A DNA stretch of 64,000 bases from Solea solea (Eukaryota; Chordata; Actinopteri; Pleuronectiformes; Soleidae), in the NCBI RefSeq assembly GCF_958295425.1, contig NC_081141.1:21006884-21070883 (forward strand), given 5' to 3'. Below are positions 22,501 through 51,998 of this stretch, one piece after another. The notes beneath the pieces were generated by a model that was given only the letters and a program-made list of their open reading frames with translations, searched no databases and had not been told where the DNA came from. The stretch's first letter is position 1. The number at the start of each line of letters is the position of its first letter. Both the position numbers and the translations under genes were made by a program.

Positions 22501-24281
22501 TTTTACACACTTAAACTTTAAAAGTCTTAAGTCTGTGTGTCATTCCAGCGGCTGCGTCGGCAAAAATAACATATTTTGCATAATCATGTTTGTATAAGTG
22601 AATATAAACTTTTACATCCACTTAAGTTAAGGGCCTGCCTTTTCGGAGGTCACCATCTTGTGTTGTCATGTTTCTACAGCAGTGGATGAACCAGGCGGAG
22701 CACATGTTTCTGTTTTTCTTACTCTTCAAACACAGGACAACAACATCCTTTCTGCAAATGTGAAGGTCACTGTTGTTCCCTGACATTCATGGAAAAAGGG
22801 GGGGGGGGTTTGTTTCAGTCTGCAGTCTCGCCATCAGACGTCAACATATTCTTACACGACAGACCTAAAAAAGATTGCTTTTTAAAATGTTTCCTGGCTC
22901 CTCAGGCAGCCTGTTCCAGACCACGATGTGCTGCTCCGTCTGTCAGACAGAAGAAATTTGTTTTTTTTCCTAATAATTAAAACAAGCTTTCTGGATTTTT
23001 CAGCTTCATAAATGTGAATATTTTTTGGTCTCATTGCTCCATTTGACAAGTAAATCATTTCCAGGTTTAGGACGTTTATCGACCCAACAAATACTCTAAT
23101 AATTAAGAAAATAGATTAATTGTTTATGAAAACAATTGTCGCAGCTCTAAACTCAACCACACCCATGTGCGAAGAGGTGGTGATGTCCAGTTTTCCTGCA
23201 GTCACTGCAGTCGACTGATAGCAGGAGGTGTTTTGAGTACAACGCAACAGTCTGTTTTGGCTACAGATCAGTAGAAAGTGGCCTCACACTGCTTCCCATC
23301 ACTGTGTTGCCTTGGAGCAGATGAACCTGCTGCCAGCTTGTCACTGTTCTGTCGTCCTTTTTCACCATCTGCCTCTTGACTTTGTCACAGACAAGGTTAT
23401 AACACACTGTTTTCGTAACCTTGCTGCTTGAGTGCCACTATCGCAGTTTTTATGCATTTTAACCCCCCCAAATGAACACTAATAATAATAATAATAATAT
23501 TAGTAACTAGGACTGAAGTAGTCATGATAGGGCCCTCGCGTCCCCACGCAATTCGGGGAGTGCAGTAGTTCCCTGACTCCCTAATTCCACAAAACCTTTC
23601 GACAACTTTTCGCCTTTGATGTGTCTAGTACAAATTGGCATGTTTTTTTTTATATCAGTGCGACAAACTTGCTCGGACGAGTTTGCTCTTTTATGTAGGG
23701 TGCAAATCGGCAAAATGGACACCAAAATTCGTTGTCCGTCTTGGTCTATAACATCTTCCCACCAAGTTTTGGGAAATTCGGTGGAACTGAATTTTGCCTC
23801 TGTTTTCACCTCCGAGGGCACTATGGAGCCATTGAGCAACGCACTGGTCTGGGAACTATGTCAATATCACATTTTCGCCAGACCTGACCTTCATTCAAGG
23901 TATATAATAATAATAATCTAAAATGATAACAAAAGGTTCCTCAAGGATAACAATAGGTTCCTCAAGTACCGTCACGTCCCACTGGGGGGACACACTTTGA
24001 GAATCACTGTTCCACACTGTTGTGTTCACAGCTCGTCTCCTCTCTTGTGTGTTTTCAGGGGTCGGGACTTGAAGAAGCAGCACGACCAGCGAGTGCACGA
24101 GCGCGAGATGCAGAGGATCACGCTGCCCCTGTCCGCCTTCTCCAACCCCACGTGCGAGCTGATCGACGAGAACACCATCGTCATCACGGCGGAGCACGAC
24201 GCCACGCCGGTGCAGGAGGCGGGCGCGGAGGGCGGCGGTGACCCCCTCATGGGTCAACACAACGGCACCCCCGGAGCATGA
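16583..24281 (+). CDS. pik3ip1: Phosphoinositide-3-kinase-interacting protein 1
   Basis: Six exons join in phase: 16583-16694, 16823-16951, 17951-18067, 19382-19555, 20527-20605, 24059-24281 (TGA). The 277-residue product is close to the human length (263). Residues 1-36 hold a signal peptide. Residues 39-118 are one kringle domain with all six cysteines (C39, C60, C88, C99, C113, C118) and the YCRNPD and GPWCY motifs. A Ser/Glu-rich stalk contains VQPVVGISQRVQSGSKKKKD, nearly identical to mammals. One transmembrane helix lies at about 179-201, and the cytoplasmic tail has the conserved HDQRVHEREMQRITLPLSAF and ends LMGQHNGTPGA. Known role: a cell-surface type I protein that binds the p110 catalytic subunit through its tail and damps PI3K signalling, for example in immune cells. 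Sequons N62-W-T and N65-T-T are in the kringle. A second in-frame Met at 16622 may be the true start, since it gives a tighter signal peptide. The last exon is distinctly GC-rich. Confidence 0.96.
16963..17165 (+). mobile_element. hAT-like MITE fragment in PIK3IP1 intron 2
   Basis: Carries the internal family motifs 'ttctcgattaatcgac', 'aaatgtcagaaaatgtttcc', 'caaaccaaaatg' and 'aaatattcacatttaagaaa'. The terminal repeats are lost. Confidence 0.6.
18834..19069 (+). mobile_element. hAT-like MITE, near-complete copy
   Basis: Begins 'attagggcttttactg' (decayed left end) and finishes 'atcgttgcagccctaa', with the family motifs 'agaaaccagaaaatattcac' and 'aagaagctgaaaaatcag' between. It lies in PIK3IP1 intron 3. 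Confidence 0.65.
19693..20127. mobile_element. piggyBac-like MITE with TTAA target sites
   Basis: TTAA at 19689-19692 and at 20128-20131 flank a 435-bp element. Its ends are CCCTTAG and CTAAGGG, exact inverted repeats. A TTAA duplication plus ends starting CCCT is the signature of piggyBac-superfamily elements. There is no transposase frame. A diverged partial relative is at about 63383-63600. It lies in PIK3IP1 intron 4. Confidence 0.8.
22630..22866 (+). repeat. Interspersed repeat, partner of 880-1345
   Basis: Shares 'accatcttgtg...catgtttctacagcag' and the later 'ctgcagtctcgccatcagac' and 'attcttaca' with the copy in the THADA-family intron. A run of ten G's lies at about 22799-22808. Confidence 0.5.
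22979..23152 (-). mobile_element. hAT-like MITE fragment, reverse orientation
   Basis: Contains the family phrases in reverse complement ('tttttcagcttcataaatgt', 'attgctccatttgacaagta') yet ends in 'aattgtcgcagctctaa'. It lies in PIK3IP1 intron 5. Confidence 0.5.
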
Positions 24282-25965
24282 GTTTACAGGACTGCGTTAA
24301 ACATGTTTGTGTGGACCAAAAAACACTCCACCATCTCTACGTCTTTCTCCTTGTTTTTTTGCGTTTTTCCTGAGTACACTCTGTTTTGCAAAAAAAGGAG
24401 AAAAGGAGACGTCTTCACTCCAAAGACTTGAACTGAATGCTGTGTCCTTTCTGTCCCGCTTTATAAGATGCAAGGCACAAAAAAAGATAAAGGGGATGCA
24501 CGGAGGACACCGTCTTAAAAACCATCAAGGGTAACAATGTGTGGATAATGAAGAAATTGTCTTTAATATTCATATTTGTAACACTTGATGGCCAAGAATA
24601 TAAAAGCCATGGGCTCCCCCTTTAAGTCTTTAAATACCAGTATGTATATTGAGTGTAACGTCCAGTCAGGTGGACGCTGATGATATAAGTGTTAATGATA
24701 AAAGGTGTTAGATGTTTTGGGGGGGGGGACCATGTGGAGCTGGTGTTCTCCACAGGTTTGGTCACATGGTCTTCATTTGTATTGAGCCACAGGCACAGAC
24801 CAAAAACAAATGTTTGTCCTAATTTGTCTTTGAGACAAACCAGAGATGCAGATTAGTGTTACAAAACTAAGAAAAGGTCCACCTCCTCTGAGACAGGATG
24901 AGGTAAAACAGGCCCACGAGAGACAAAAAAAAAAGGCCTTTAACTCAGAAATTGCCTTAGCATGATCCTTCTGAATGTATTTTTGTTTTTTTCCCTAGAT
25001 TATTATTGTTCTATATTTTTCTCTTTATACTTGACTGACAGGCTGTTGTTATTAAAAAAAAAAAGAAGCATGACAGAGGTGAACTGAAAGAGAGTTTTGG
25101 CTCTTTTCGTCCACAGGTTAAGGAGTGACAGGAAACACAGAGTAAGAGACAGTCGTTAGTCCTCAGGACAAAAAAAAAAAATCACTGCCACAAGATGGGA
25201 TAGTTGAGATCAGACAAAGAAAAAGCCCTTAAATATTGTCATAGCAGAGCGGGACTGTGTGTGTGTATTTGTATATTTGTGAAGACATTTTGGTCTAGGC
25301 CCCACAGCTTAAATGGGCTTTTTCAGGGTTAGACTTAGATTTAGGTTAGGGTTAGGTCAAGGGTTAGTGAAAAGCACTTAGTTGTGAGGGTAAGGGGCTA
25401 GGGAATGCATAACGTCTATGACGTGTCCTCATTATGATATAATAACAAGTGTGTGTGTTGAAGCTCTGAAGAGGCCTTGTGTTTAAATGAGACACTGACT
25501 TGTGCACTTGAAGCTTCAGGGTGGAGACAGGACTCAGGAGTCACAGAAGTCCTAAAGCTCGGCGACGTTCATTCAAAAACATGTTTGCATGAATGCATGA
25601 ATGCATGAATGCACATCCTGTCGCCAGGACATTCACTCCTTCAAAGAAGAAGACGTTTTTAGAGTCACACCTGCCTGAAAACAGGAGGTCTGGTTCAGTT
25701 AATCCATCACTCCTTATGATGTTGTTTTTTGTGGATTGCTGGATCGCTGGATTGCTAGATCCAGTGTCTGTCAGTGTTCGTCTTTGCTCACTGCTGCTGC
25801 TGCTCAGTGATGTCACCTGTGTAACATGAGTATGTGTGTGCGCTGCCTGTTACTGTGTCATTCTATTCTTCATATTATATGCAACGATTCACAATTCAGC
25901 GTATGATTTAGGACTTGTAACTTGTATGACTGGATTTTTACTGCTGAGAATAAAATAAAAAAACA
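24282..25965 (+). other. PIK3IP1 3' UTR with poly(A) signal
   Basis: Runs from the stop to an AATAAA at 25949-25954, about 1.7 kb, inferred from the hexamer. It contains several A-runs, a G-run at 24719-24728, short gaatgcat repeats at 25585-25615, and a repeat copy at 25257-25455. Confidence 0.5.
25257..25455 (-). repeat. 'TTAGGG-rich' dispersed repeat, inverted relative of the 50-kb array
   Basis: Reads 'aagacattttggtctaggcc', 'gggctttttcagggttagac', 'gttagggttaggtcaagggt', 'aagcacttagttgtgagggt', 'ggctagggaatgcataacg'. Taken in reverse complement these match, in order, the 237-bp unit repeated at 49.7-50.3 kb. Confidence 0.7.
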
Positions 25966-26264
25966 ACAAACACACAGATGTTATGGCTTATGATGTAATC
26001 TGTAATTTCACTGACACTCGAGGAGCAAAACCTCAGTCTATATGCGCAGTAGGGGTGAGACTCACAGGGTATCTCACAATATGATACGCTAGAGGTGTCA
26101 AACCACTTAATATCTTGTTACATTGAAAACATTGTCTGTGACCACCTACTCTTTTAAACACCATGAAGTGATAGAATTGAGACAGAATATAATGCTAAAT
26201 GTATTTGCTATAATTTTCACATTATTAAACATATTACATTCAACATAAAAATACACACACATAT

Positions 26265-26665
26265 ATAGGTCCCCCAATTGGGGTACACTGAGAGGTTCTG
26301 CATGAAAAAAAGTGAACCCTGAGAGAATATATTGATGCTGGGAGTCAAATTAAATAACAGAATCTGGGCTACACCATTATTAAATGTGACAAACAACACA
26401 GCTCAAATAACTAAATTAAGTACCACATATCAAACTTGGAACAGAACCACTGAGCCAACCCACTCGCCCAATTAGGGTACCCCCCTGAGAGGTTCTGCAT
26501 GAAAAAAGGTGAACCCTGAGAGAATATATTGATGCTGGGTGTCAAACTAAACAACAGAATTTGGGCTACACCATTATTAAATGTGACAAACAACACAGCT
26601 CAAATAACTAAATTAAATACCACATATCAAACTTGGTACAGAACCGCTGCGCCAACACACTCGCC
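26265..26665. repeat. Two-copy 197-bp tandem duplication
   Basis: The phrase 'gagaggttctgcatgaaaaa' begins at 26290 and again at 26487. The following roughly 170 bp ('gagaatatattgatgctggg', 'acaccattattaaatgtgac', 'acagctcaaataactaaatt') match with few differences. It has no coding role. Confidence 0.9.
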
Positions 26666-27074
26666 GTATTCCTGGATCTAACTCTCTGACACTTTTTCCA
26701 AAACACACAGTTTACGACAAAGCATTATGGACATAAAAGCCAAAGAATAAAGACAACAGAAATCGATTCACTGAACAACAACTGTAAAAATTGCTCTTAC
26801 CTTTGATGTTTATGAGAAAAAGTTTCAGTGAAAACAAGACCGTATAGTCAGACGGACTTCCTGTGTTACACTCAAAACATTCCGGGCGTCTCTAGCTGAA
26901 TTAAGGACCCAGGGGAAGCATTAGCAGCAGCAGCAGCCAGTTGCGTCACATCCGGGCGTTCTGCTGCTTCTCATCGGCTAACAAAGCTTATCATCACATT
27001 TTTTTTGGCTTCAGACACGCATATCAAGCATAAGGACTGTTAAAACGGCTGTTTTCGTTGTGAGGGCTATCACT

Positions 27075-27984
27075 ATGTCGTAAGTAGTCGCCTTTTTTTT
27101 AACTTAGTTTGTATTTAGTTCATAGGAAAATAAAATAATTGAACATAAACGTGGATAATATTGTAACACTCTCAAGTGACGAGGAGACGTGTTCTCTCTT
27201 TCGCCGTTCCCGGCTAGATTTATTCATAACTCCTTTTTGCAGCCACAGCACATGTCTCTCACACACCGCTCTTCACTTCCGGCTCAACCAACGTAAAAAC
27301 ACTGGATGGGGGCGTGCTCTTAAACGTAGCTACGCTATAATATTTTCTGAACGAAATAGAGCACTCATTAACTTGATTTGATAACTGCCATAGGCAGACG
27401 CGTCTGCACACACACATGCACATAAAGGTTCTAAATCTTGTTGTTATTTTCTAAAGATATTTGTTCCTTATTAGATATAAAGTTATAAAAACCTTCTCTC
27501 TTTTATATTCTTATGTAATATGAGCATAGAACATAATTTGCAGAATAGCATAATCAACCAGACGCTATCATTGTACTATTTTGTCGATTAATCAAGTACT
27601 TGTTTGGTCCATAAAATGTCAGAAAATGTTGATCAGTTACCAAACCAAAATGATACCGTTTGAATGATTTATTTGTCAAATGGAGTAAAGAAATCAGAAC
27701 ATTTTCACATTTAAGAAGTTGAACAATCAATTTAACTATATAGTAATCAACTAATAATCGATTCATGGAATAATGGATGCAGCCCTATAAAATTGTAATA
27801 ATGTTAACTTAAAGAATAACGGATTTGATGCAGTTCTGTATCAACATCCACAATTTCCAAAACCTCTTCCTCAAACCATTTTCTCCTCTCCTCAACCCCA
27901 CTGAGGATTATTTTATTTATTTTATTTTCAGCATGGTTGTGGAGGTTTTAAACAAAGTGTTTCAGTTTGGTGCTCTGCCTCTGG
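27075..27984 (+). other. Possible first two exons of an unidentified small gene
   Basis: An ATGTC followed by gtaagt at 27075-27079, preceded by about 200 bp that is less AT-rich and has CCGGGCG motifs, looks like a first exon. A segment 27931-27984 lies between a good acceptor (ttttcag) and a donor (gtgagtg). Joined in phase they read MSMVVEVLNKVFQFGALPL. Two in-frame Met codons and clean splice sites are the only support. I found no further exon on the plus strand before LIMK2 and do not recognise the peptide. It could equally be a non-coding transcript or chance. Confidence 0.25.
27570..27786 (+). mobile_element. hAT-like MITE copy
   Basis: Contains 'tcgattaatcaagtacttgt', 'ccataaaatgtcagaaaatg', 'cacatttaagaagttgaaca' and ends 'ggatgcagcccta'. 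It lies within the putative intron between 27079 and 27931. Confidence 0.65.
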
Positions 27985-28284
27985 TGAGTGTGTGTGACTA
28001 TGTTTGTGTGGTTGTGTGAATGGTGTGTACAGTGTTTTGACAAAATGAGCCTTGTTTTCATTGGAAGATGTCAAAAGGTTTTGACCACAGTAGCAACTTT
28101 CATTGCAACAGCTCCCTCTGCTGGTAAAATCATTAACACACAACTTTAGGACAAGCATTTTTCTTTAGTCAGGCCTGTGAAGATAAAACTGCAGAAAAAC
28201 AAACCAACAAGCAAAACAAATCAATATGACACAAGAGTTTGTATCTGTTGCCAGTGTCAAATACACTTTGATATAATATATTTT

Positions 28285-28560
28285 GTACTCGTTTGGTCCA
28301 TAAAATGTCAGAAAATGTTGAAAAATGTTGATAATTATTTGTTAAACTTGGAAATTATGATGTTCTCAAATGTCTTTTGTCCACAAAGCAAAATTGTTCA
28401 GTTTTAATTATTTATTTGTCAAATGGAGCAAAAAATCCAGAAAATATTCACATTTAAGATGGCAGAAAAACCAGAAAGCGATTACACCAATTAATTCATT
28501 ATCAAAATAAACATGAAACAGTTGAAATATTTTAGTAATCAATAATTGAATAATTGTGAC
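28285..28560 (+). mobile_element. hAT-like MITE copy
   Basis: Contains 'tactcgtttggtccataaaa', 'tgtcagaaaatgttgaaaaa', 'gtccacaaagcaaaattgtt', 'agaaaatattcacatttaag'. The right terminus has decayed to 'gaataattgtgac'. Confidence 0.6.
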
Positions 28561-28714
28561 TCATGTTATTTTGAATTTCTATTATTTATCAAACTCAGAA
28601 TCAATCAACGGATCCATTTCCTGATCATTCATACAATATATTTCCTTTCTTCTCATCCGACATCAGTTTTTGTGACGTGCAAAAGTGAAGAATGACAAAA
28701 TGGAAAGTTTTTTT

Positions 28715-29745
28715 TTTATTTATGAAACACCAAAGTGATATAAATAATAGTGGTTACATTTGGTCATAGGTACCTTGCATTATTGCATTATTATTACAGC
28801 AACAGAGGCAAACATGTCCATGGATGACAAAATGTTTAAAAATGTTTTGAGTTCCCATTAGAAAATGAAGTCCGATTAGAGGCGTACATATGTACACATT
28901 TATACACTGTTTAAGAAAAAAAAAATCCAGTTGTCTGTACAAGGTCATGGTTAAGTCTAACGATTATTAAACACGCTTACATTTGTTCCACAGGAGCTTC
29001 TCCCTTTTATTTGTTACAAAAAATAGGCGTCAGTAAACAGAGTCTAATTTGTGTGTTCACACAACAACTTAAAGAAATGAGTGAAAATCATTAGACTACA
29101 AACTTGTAACCATGTCGTCAAAAAATTACATCTGGTGTGCTGAGACCAAAAAGCAAAAAAAACAAAAAAACATTCCTTTGCTAATTTAAGAGATGAAACT
29201 ATTCAGGATCAGTGTTTGTTTGCTTCCACTGCCGCTCAGAGTCACTCAGGTTTTCATCAGGCTCTGTTCTCTTGTTTACTTGAACATGCCAATCAGATAA
29301 ACCATCAAGCTTCTTTGTTTTCTTTGTTGCTGCTACAGTCAAATGACTTTGTTTCTGGGTAAGAATGGACGTGTGCATTCCGGAGACAACAAACAACAAA
29401 ACTGCTGTGACACAGCGACTCATCGAGGCGTCGCGGCCTCTTTAAGATGCTCACACTTTACACACAGTAAACAATAGTACAACCCTGCATATGCTAAGGG
29501 GACCACAGGTGAATAAAATAAAATTTAAAAAAAGTAACTAAAACTTTTTTCTAAAAAAATTTGAAATGCGCCTTTCTTTGATTGGTTGTTTTCAAAGTTG
29601 AGGTCCAACTCTGAGAGAAACTTGGTCCAGCTACCACAGATTATCCAGTTCTACCATGGCTCGGGTTCAGTTCACTTGTCCTCTTTTTTCACGTCCACAG
29701 TGTTAGTGCAGCAGTTCAGAGGGTTAACAGAGGGACACACAGGTT
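28715..29745 (-). other. LIMK2 3' UTR (inferred) with poly(A) signal
   Basis: About 1 kb after the LIMK2 stop, reading on the minus strand, to an AATAAA (TTTATT at 28715-28720 on plus). The extent is inferred from the hexamer. A 74-codon open frame at 29423-29199 starts with a hydrophobic run, but it has no other support. Confidence 0.4.
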
Positions 29746-49072
<19,327 letters not shown>

Positions 49073-49539
49073 CTACTTTCTGTAAAAAAAGGTCGCCGAT
49101 TCTCAGAGACTTTTACAAACTGCTCATACTGAAGCGGGAGAGCTGCCGTTGTTTTACTCTTCTCCGTTGTCCTGCCTGTGGACTTCCAGCCTCCAAACTC
49201 TGAATGCGGCAGGAGGAAGCAAAATAAACTCACACAAATTCCTTTAAACCTCCACACAGAGTGGAAGAAACCTCACTTGTACTTGTGTGTATGTGCGTGA
49301 GTGAGTGAGTGTGAGGACGGAGGCGCTTTCTCGCCTCTAGCAGCCTGAGTGACGTAATGCACTCTACAAATTCCTGTACGGAGAGCGGAAGGGCTCAACT
49401 CCAGTGCAGCACCTGGAAACAGGAGAGAATGAGGTTTAGCCCCAAAGTGACACGAAACAACACGAGCGCCATCTGCCGACGATATGGCCGCACTGCGCTC
49501 TAATGAAAATAATAGAAGTATTTTGTTTTTGTTTTTTTC

Positions 49540-49625
49540 AATTTAAGGGTGAACCAACATTGTTTTGTATATATTGATGTCATAATGACAATAAACACTT
49601 CTTGAATCTTGAATCTTGAATATAT
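49540..49625 (+). mobile_element. LINE 3' tail with TTGAATC repeats
   Basis: 'tgatgtcataatgacaataa' followed by 'cttcttgaatcttgaatctt' is the characteristic tail of a fish LINE ending in short tandem repeats. Confidence 0.65.
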
Positions 49626-49720
49626 GAACTTATATAAACATCTTTGTTTACACTACTGTTTGATCGATTATTGGTGTTTTTCAATCGTTTACATTGAACT
49701 GAGTCTGAGACCCCAAATCA

Positions 49721-50310
49721 ACACACACAAACTTGTTTTTATATCTTAGTGAGGACACATTATTGACTTTACTTTATTCCTAACCTAAACCCAATTCTAA
49801 CCCTGACCCTAAAACCATGTCTTAAGCCCTACAAAAAGCCCGGAACAGTTGTGAGGACCAGCCAAAATGTCCTCACTTTCCCAAAATAGCCTCACTCCCT
49901 TTGGACCTCACAAATCTAAACATACAAGGAACACACATAAACTAGTTTTTATAATGATGCAATGCATTCCCTAACCTCTTATCTTAACATTAAGCATCAC
50001 AACTAAGTGCCTCACCCTAACCTAAACCCAATTCTAACCCTGACCCTAAAACCATGTCTTAAGCCCTACAAAAAGCCCAGAACAGTTGTGAGGACCAGCC
50101 AAAATGTCCGCACTTTCCCAAAATAGCCTCACTCCCTTTGGACCTCACAAAGCTAAACATACAAGGAACACACATAAACTTGTTTTTATAATGACATACT
50201 GCATTCCCTAACCTCTTATCTTAAGCTTAACCGTCACAACTAAGTGCCTAACCCTAACCTATCCTTAATTCTAACCCTGACCCTAAAACCAGTCTTAACC
50301 CTAAAAAAAG
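49721..50310 (+). repeat. 237-bp tandem array (about 2.5 units)
   Basis: The phrase 'taaccta' with 'attctaaccctgaccctaaa' starts at 49781, 50018 and 50255, an exact period of 237 bp. Each unit also carries 'aacagttgtgaggaccagcc' and 'cctcactccctttggacctc'. A related sequence in the opposite orientation is at 25257-25455. Confidence 0.92.
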
Positions 50311-50959
50311 TGGTGGGGCTGACAAAAGATATACATACAAGTACATACAAGTACATACAAGTCTGTACATACAAGTACAGACGTAAGACTTTTATACTTT
50401 ATCACGTATCATGTATATCACGTAAGACTTATAACAGATGACGTTTACACTTTTTAATTCGCTATGATGAAAGTGGCGGCTCCAGCGGTACATAACGGTT
50501 GTAGGTTACACAAGGTACCGTCATTTGTGATTCTATGTAAAGTTACTGTGAACCACCCAGTTTCAGTTTCTTCAAAATAAAAGCACCATATTTCATGTAT
50601 CATAGTGTTCGTGCTTTTCTTTTGTACATACACAGAAAATGCAGTGTTTTATGATGTCTATACACATTATGTATAGTTTGATTTTAATATGTTGCACTTT
50701 CTGATTCACAAAGTGTGTTGATACTGGACTTGAATCTTGAATTTAAAAATAACAAAGTACAACAGCAGAAACTGGAACAGGAGTGCAAATTTGCACCTAA
50801 TGTGCAGTCATTAACTACAAAATAAAACAAAATACAAAAGTATGTCCTATATCTAAACAGATCCATATTTCATTAATATGATCAAATGTTTTTTGCCCCA
50901 CACACTATTGGGGCCTGGTGATTTTCTTTCTTGAGGCAACAGTGCAAGTCACTTTCTCC

Positions 50960-51113
50960 CATCATATATATATATATACATTATGTATATATATGTATAT
51001 ATAACATATGGAGGTTTCCTTAGTCACAAGTAAGTATCAAAAGTATTGTTATAAATATTAAATATATATATATACACACACATGTCTGTGTATATATATG
51101 TACATATACGTAT
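50960..51113. repeat. TA/TATG-rich microsatellite cluster
   Basis: Several runs of TATATA and TATGTA interrupted by short unique sequence. The pattern is seen directly, and no gene is present. Confidence 0.85.
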
Positions 51114-51159
51114 AATAATAATACATTTTATTTATAAGCACCTTTCCAACACTCAAGGA

Positions 51160-51490
51160 CAATACAAAAACAACCAACAATTAAAAAAACAGGCAACAGG
51201 ATGACACAGTAAACAGATAATGGTATGAAATTACAGAGTAGGTTATTTTGAACAGGTGGGTTTTGAGTCTGGATTTGAAGAGAGTCAGAGTTGTATAGTG
51301 AGAGTGAATTCCAGAGATGGTGCTGAGGCGAGCGGAGGGCACAGTGAGATGGATGGAGGAGGAGGAGGATCTGAGAGAGCGGGAGAAGGTGGCCATGTGG
51401 AGGAGGTTGGAGAGATGTGGAGGGCTGAGGTTATGGAAGGCCTTGAAGGCATGCAGGAGGAGTTTGAATTGAATTCTGAAATTGACCAGG
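51160..51490 (-). mobile_element. LINE ORF2 C-terminal fragment
   Basis: On the minus strand the frame reads LLHAFKAFHNLSPPHLSNLL, then SRSLRSSSSS and TLFKSRLKTHLF, the usual C-terminus of L2/Rex1-type LINE proteins. The open frame on the other strand is a shadow of this fragment. Confidence 0.75.
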
Positions 51491-51875
51491 AGTTATAGGA
51501 TGGGGGTTACAGTATATACAGTGTGCACACACACGTATACATATATATAAAACATTTAACATAATATTCAATACATCTGATTCTTACTTGTGACTGCATG
51601 ACAAAAAGCAAGAAAATAAAAACAATAAAGCTGTTCTGTCCCTTGAAATCCGACTCTTATTTTGGTAAATGAGCGTCTTTACACAGCTGCTAGCTTAACC
51701 ACTGGAGAGGACGGAGACTGACATCCGCTGTTATGAGACACTTAAAGGAAGGCATTGGTGGGCTTTGTACTGTACACGCGTGTCGACGCAGACCCTCCAC
51801 TGATTCACCCGTGCGTGAGATGAACTTTTCCTGCAGACTGTCATCAGTAAAGACATAAAGGAAGACACAGCAGGA

Positions 51876-51908
<33 letters not shown>

Positions 51909-51998
51909 TGTGTATCTGTAATGTCAGTGAGTGTGTCAGTGTCGCGCAGCAACGCCGCTATAAAGGCTCCTCTTCTTTAATCATCCTCGGGTGCAGTT

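Larger units (their letters stand above)
25966..28714. other. Interval between PIK3IP1 and the LIMK2 3' end
   Basis: Holds a 197-bp tandem duplication (26265-26665), two hAT-like MITE copies, and a possible gene 5' end near 26.9-28.0 kb (listed separately). The interval otherwise has no exon that I can support. Confidence 0.5.
49073..51998. other. Divergent intergenic region between LIMK2 and the SLC6 gene
   Basis: The two genes are transcribed away from each other. Near LIMK2, 49280-49480 is richer in G+C and has a CRE-like tgacgtaa (about 49351-49358), a plausible promoter. The rest is repeat: a LINE tail near 49.55-49.62 kb, a 237-bp tandem array, TA-rich microsatellites near 50.96-51.11 kb, a LINE ORF fragment, and a CA run at 51885-51908 close to the SLC6 start. 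Confidence 0.5.

Noticed and set aside
24307..24534. 75-codon frame just after the PIK3IP1 stop
   Set aside because: In the 3' UTR, no homology to any family known to me, low-complexity start.
25335..25365. TTAGGG-like repeats as an interstitial telomere
   Set aside because: The motif is imperfect and part of a longer dispersed repeat shared with the 50-kb array.
29199..29423. 74-codon minus-strand frame starting with a signal-peptide-like hydrophobic run
   Set aside because: It lies in the presumed LIMK2 3' UTR, has no splice context and no recognisable domain; length is within chance.
51256..51498. 80-codon Gly/Glu-rich plus-strand frame
   Set aside because: It is the reverse of a LINE ORF2 C-terminal fragment on the minus strand.
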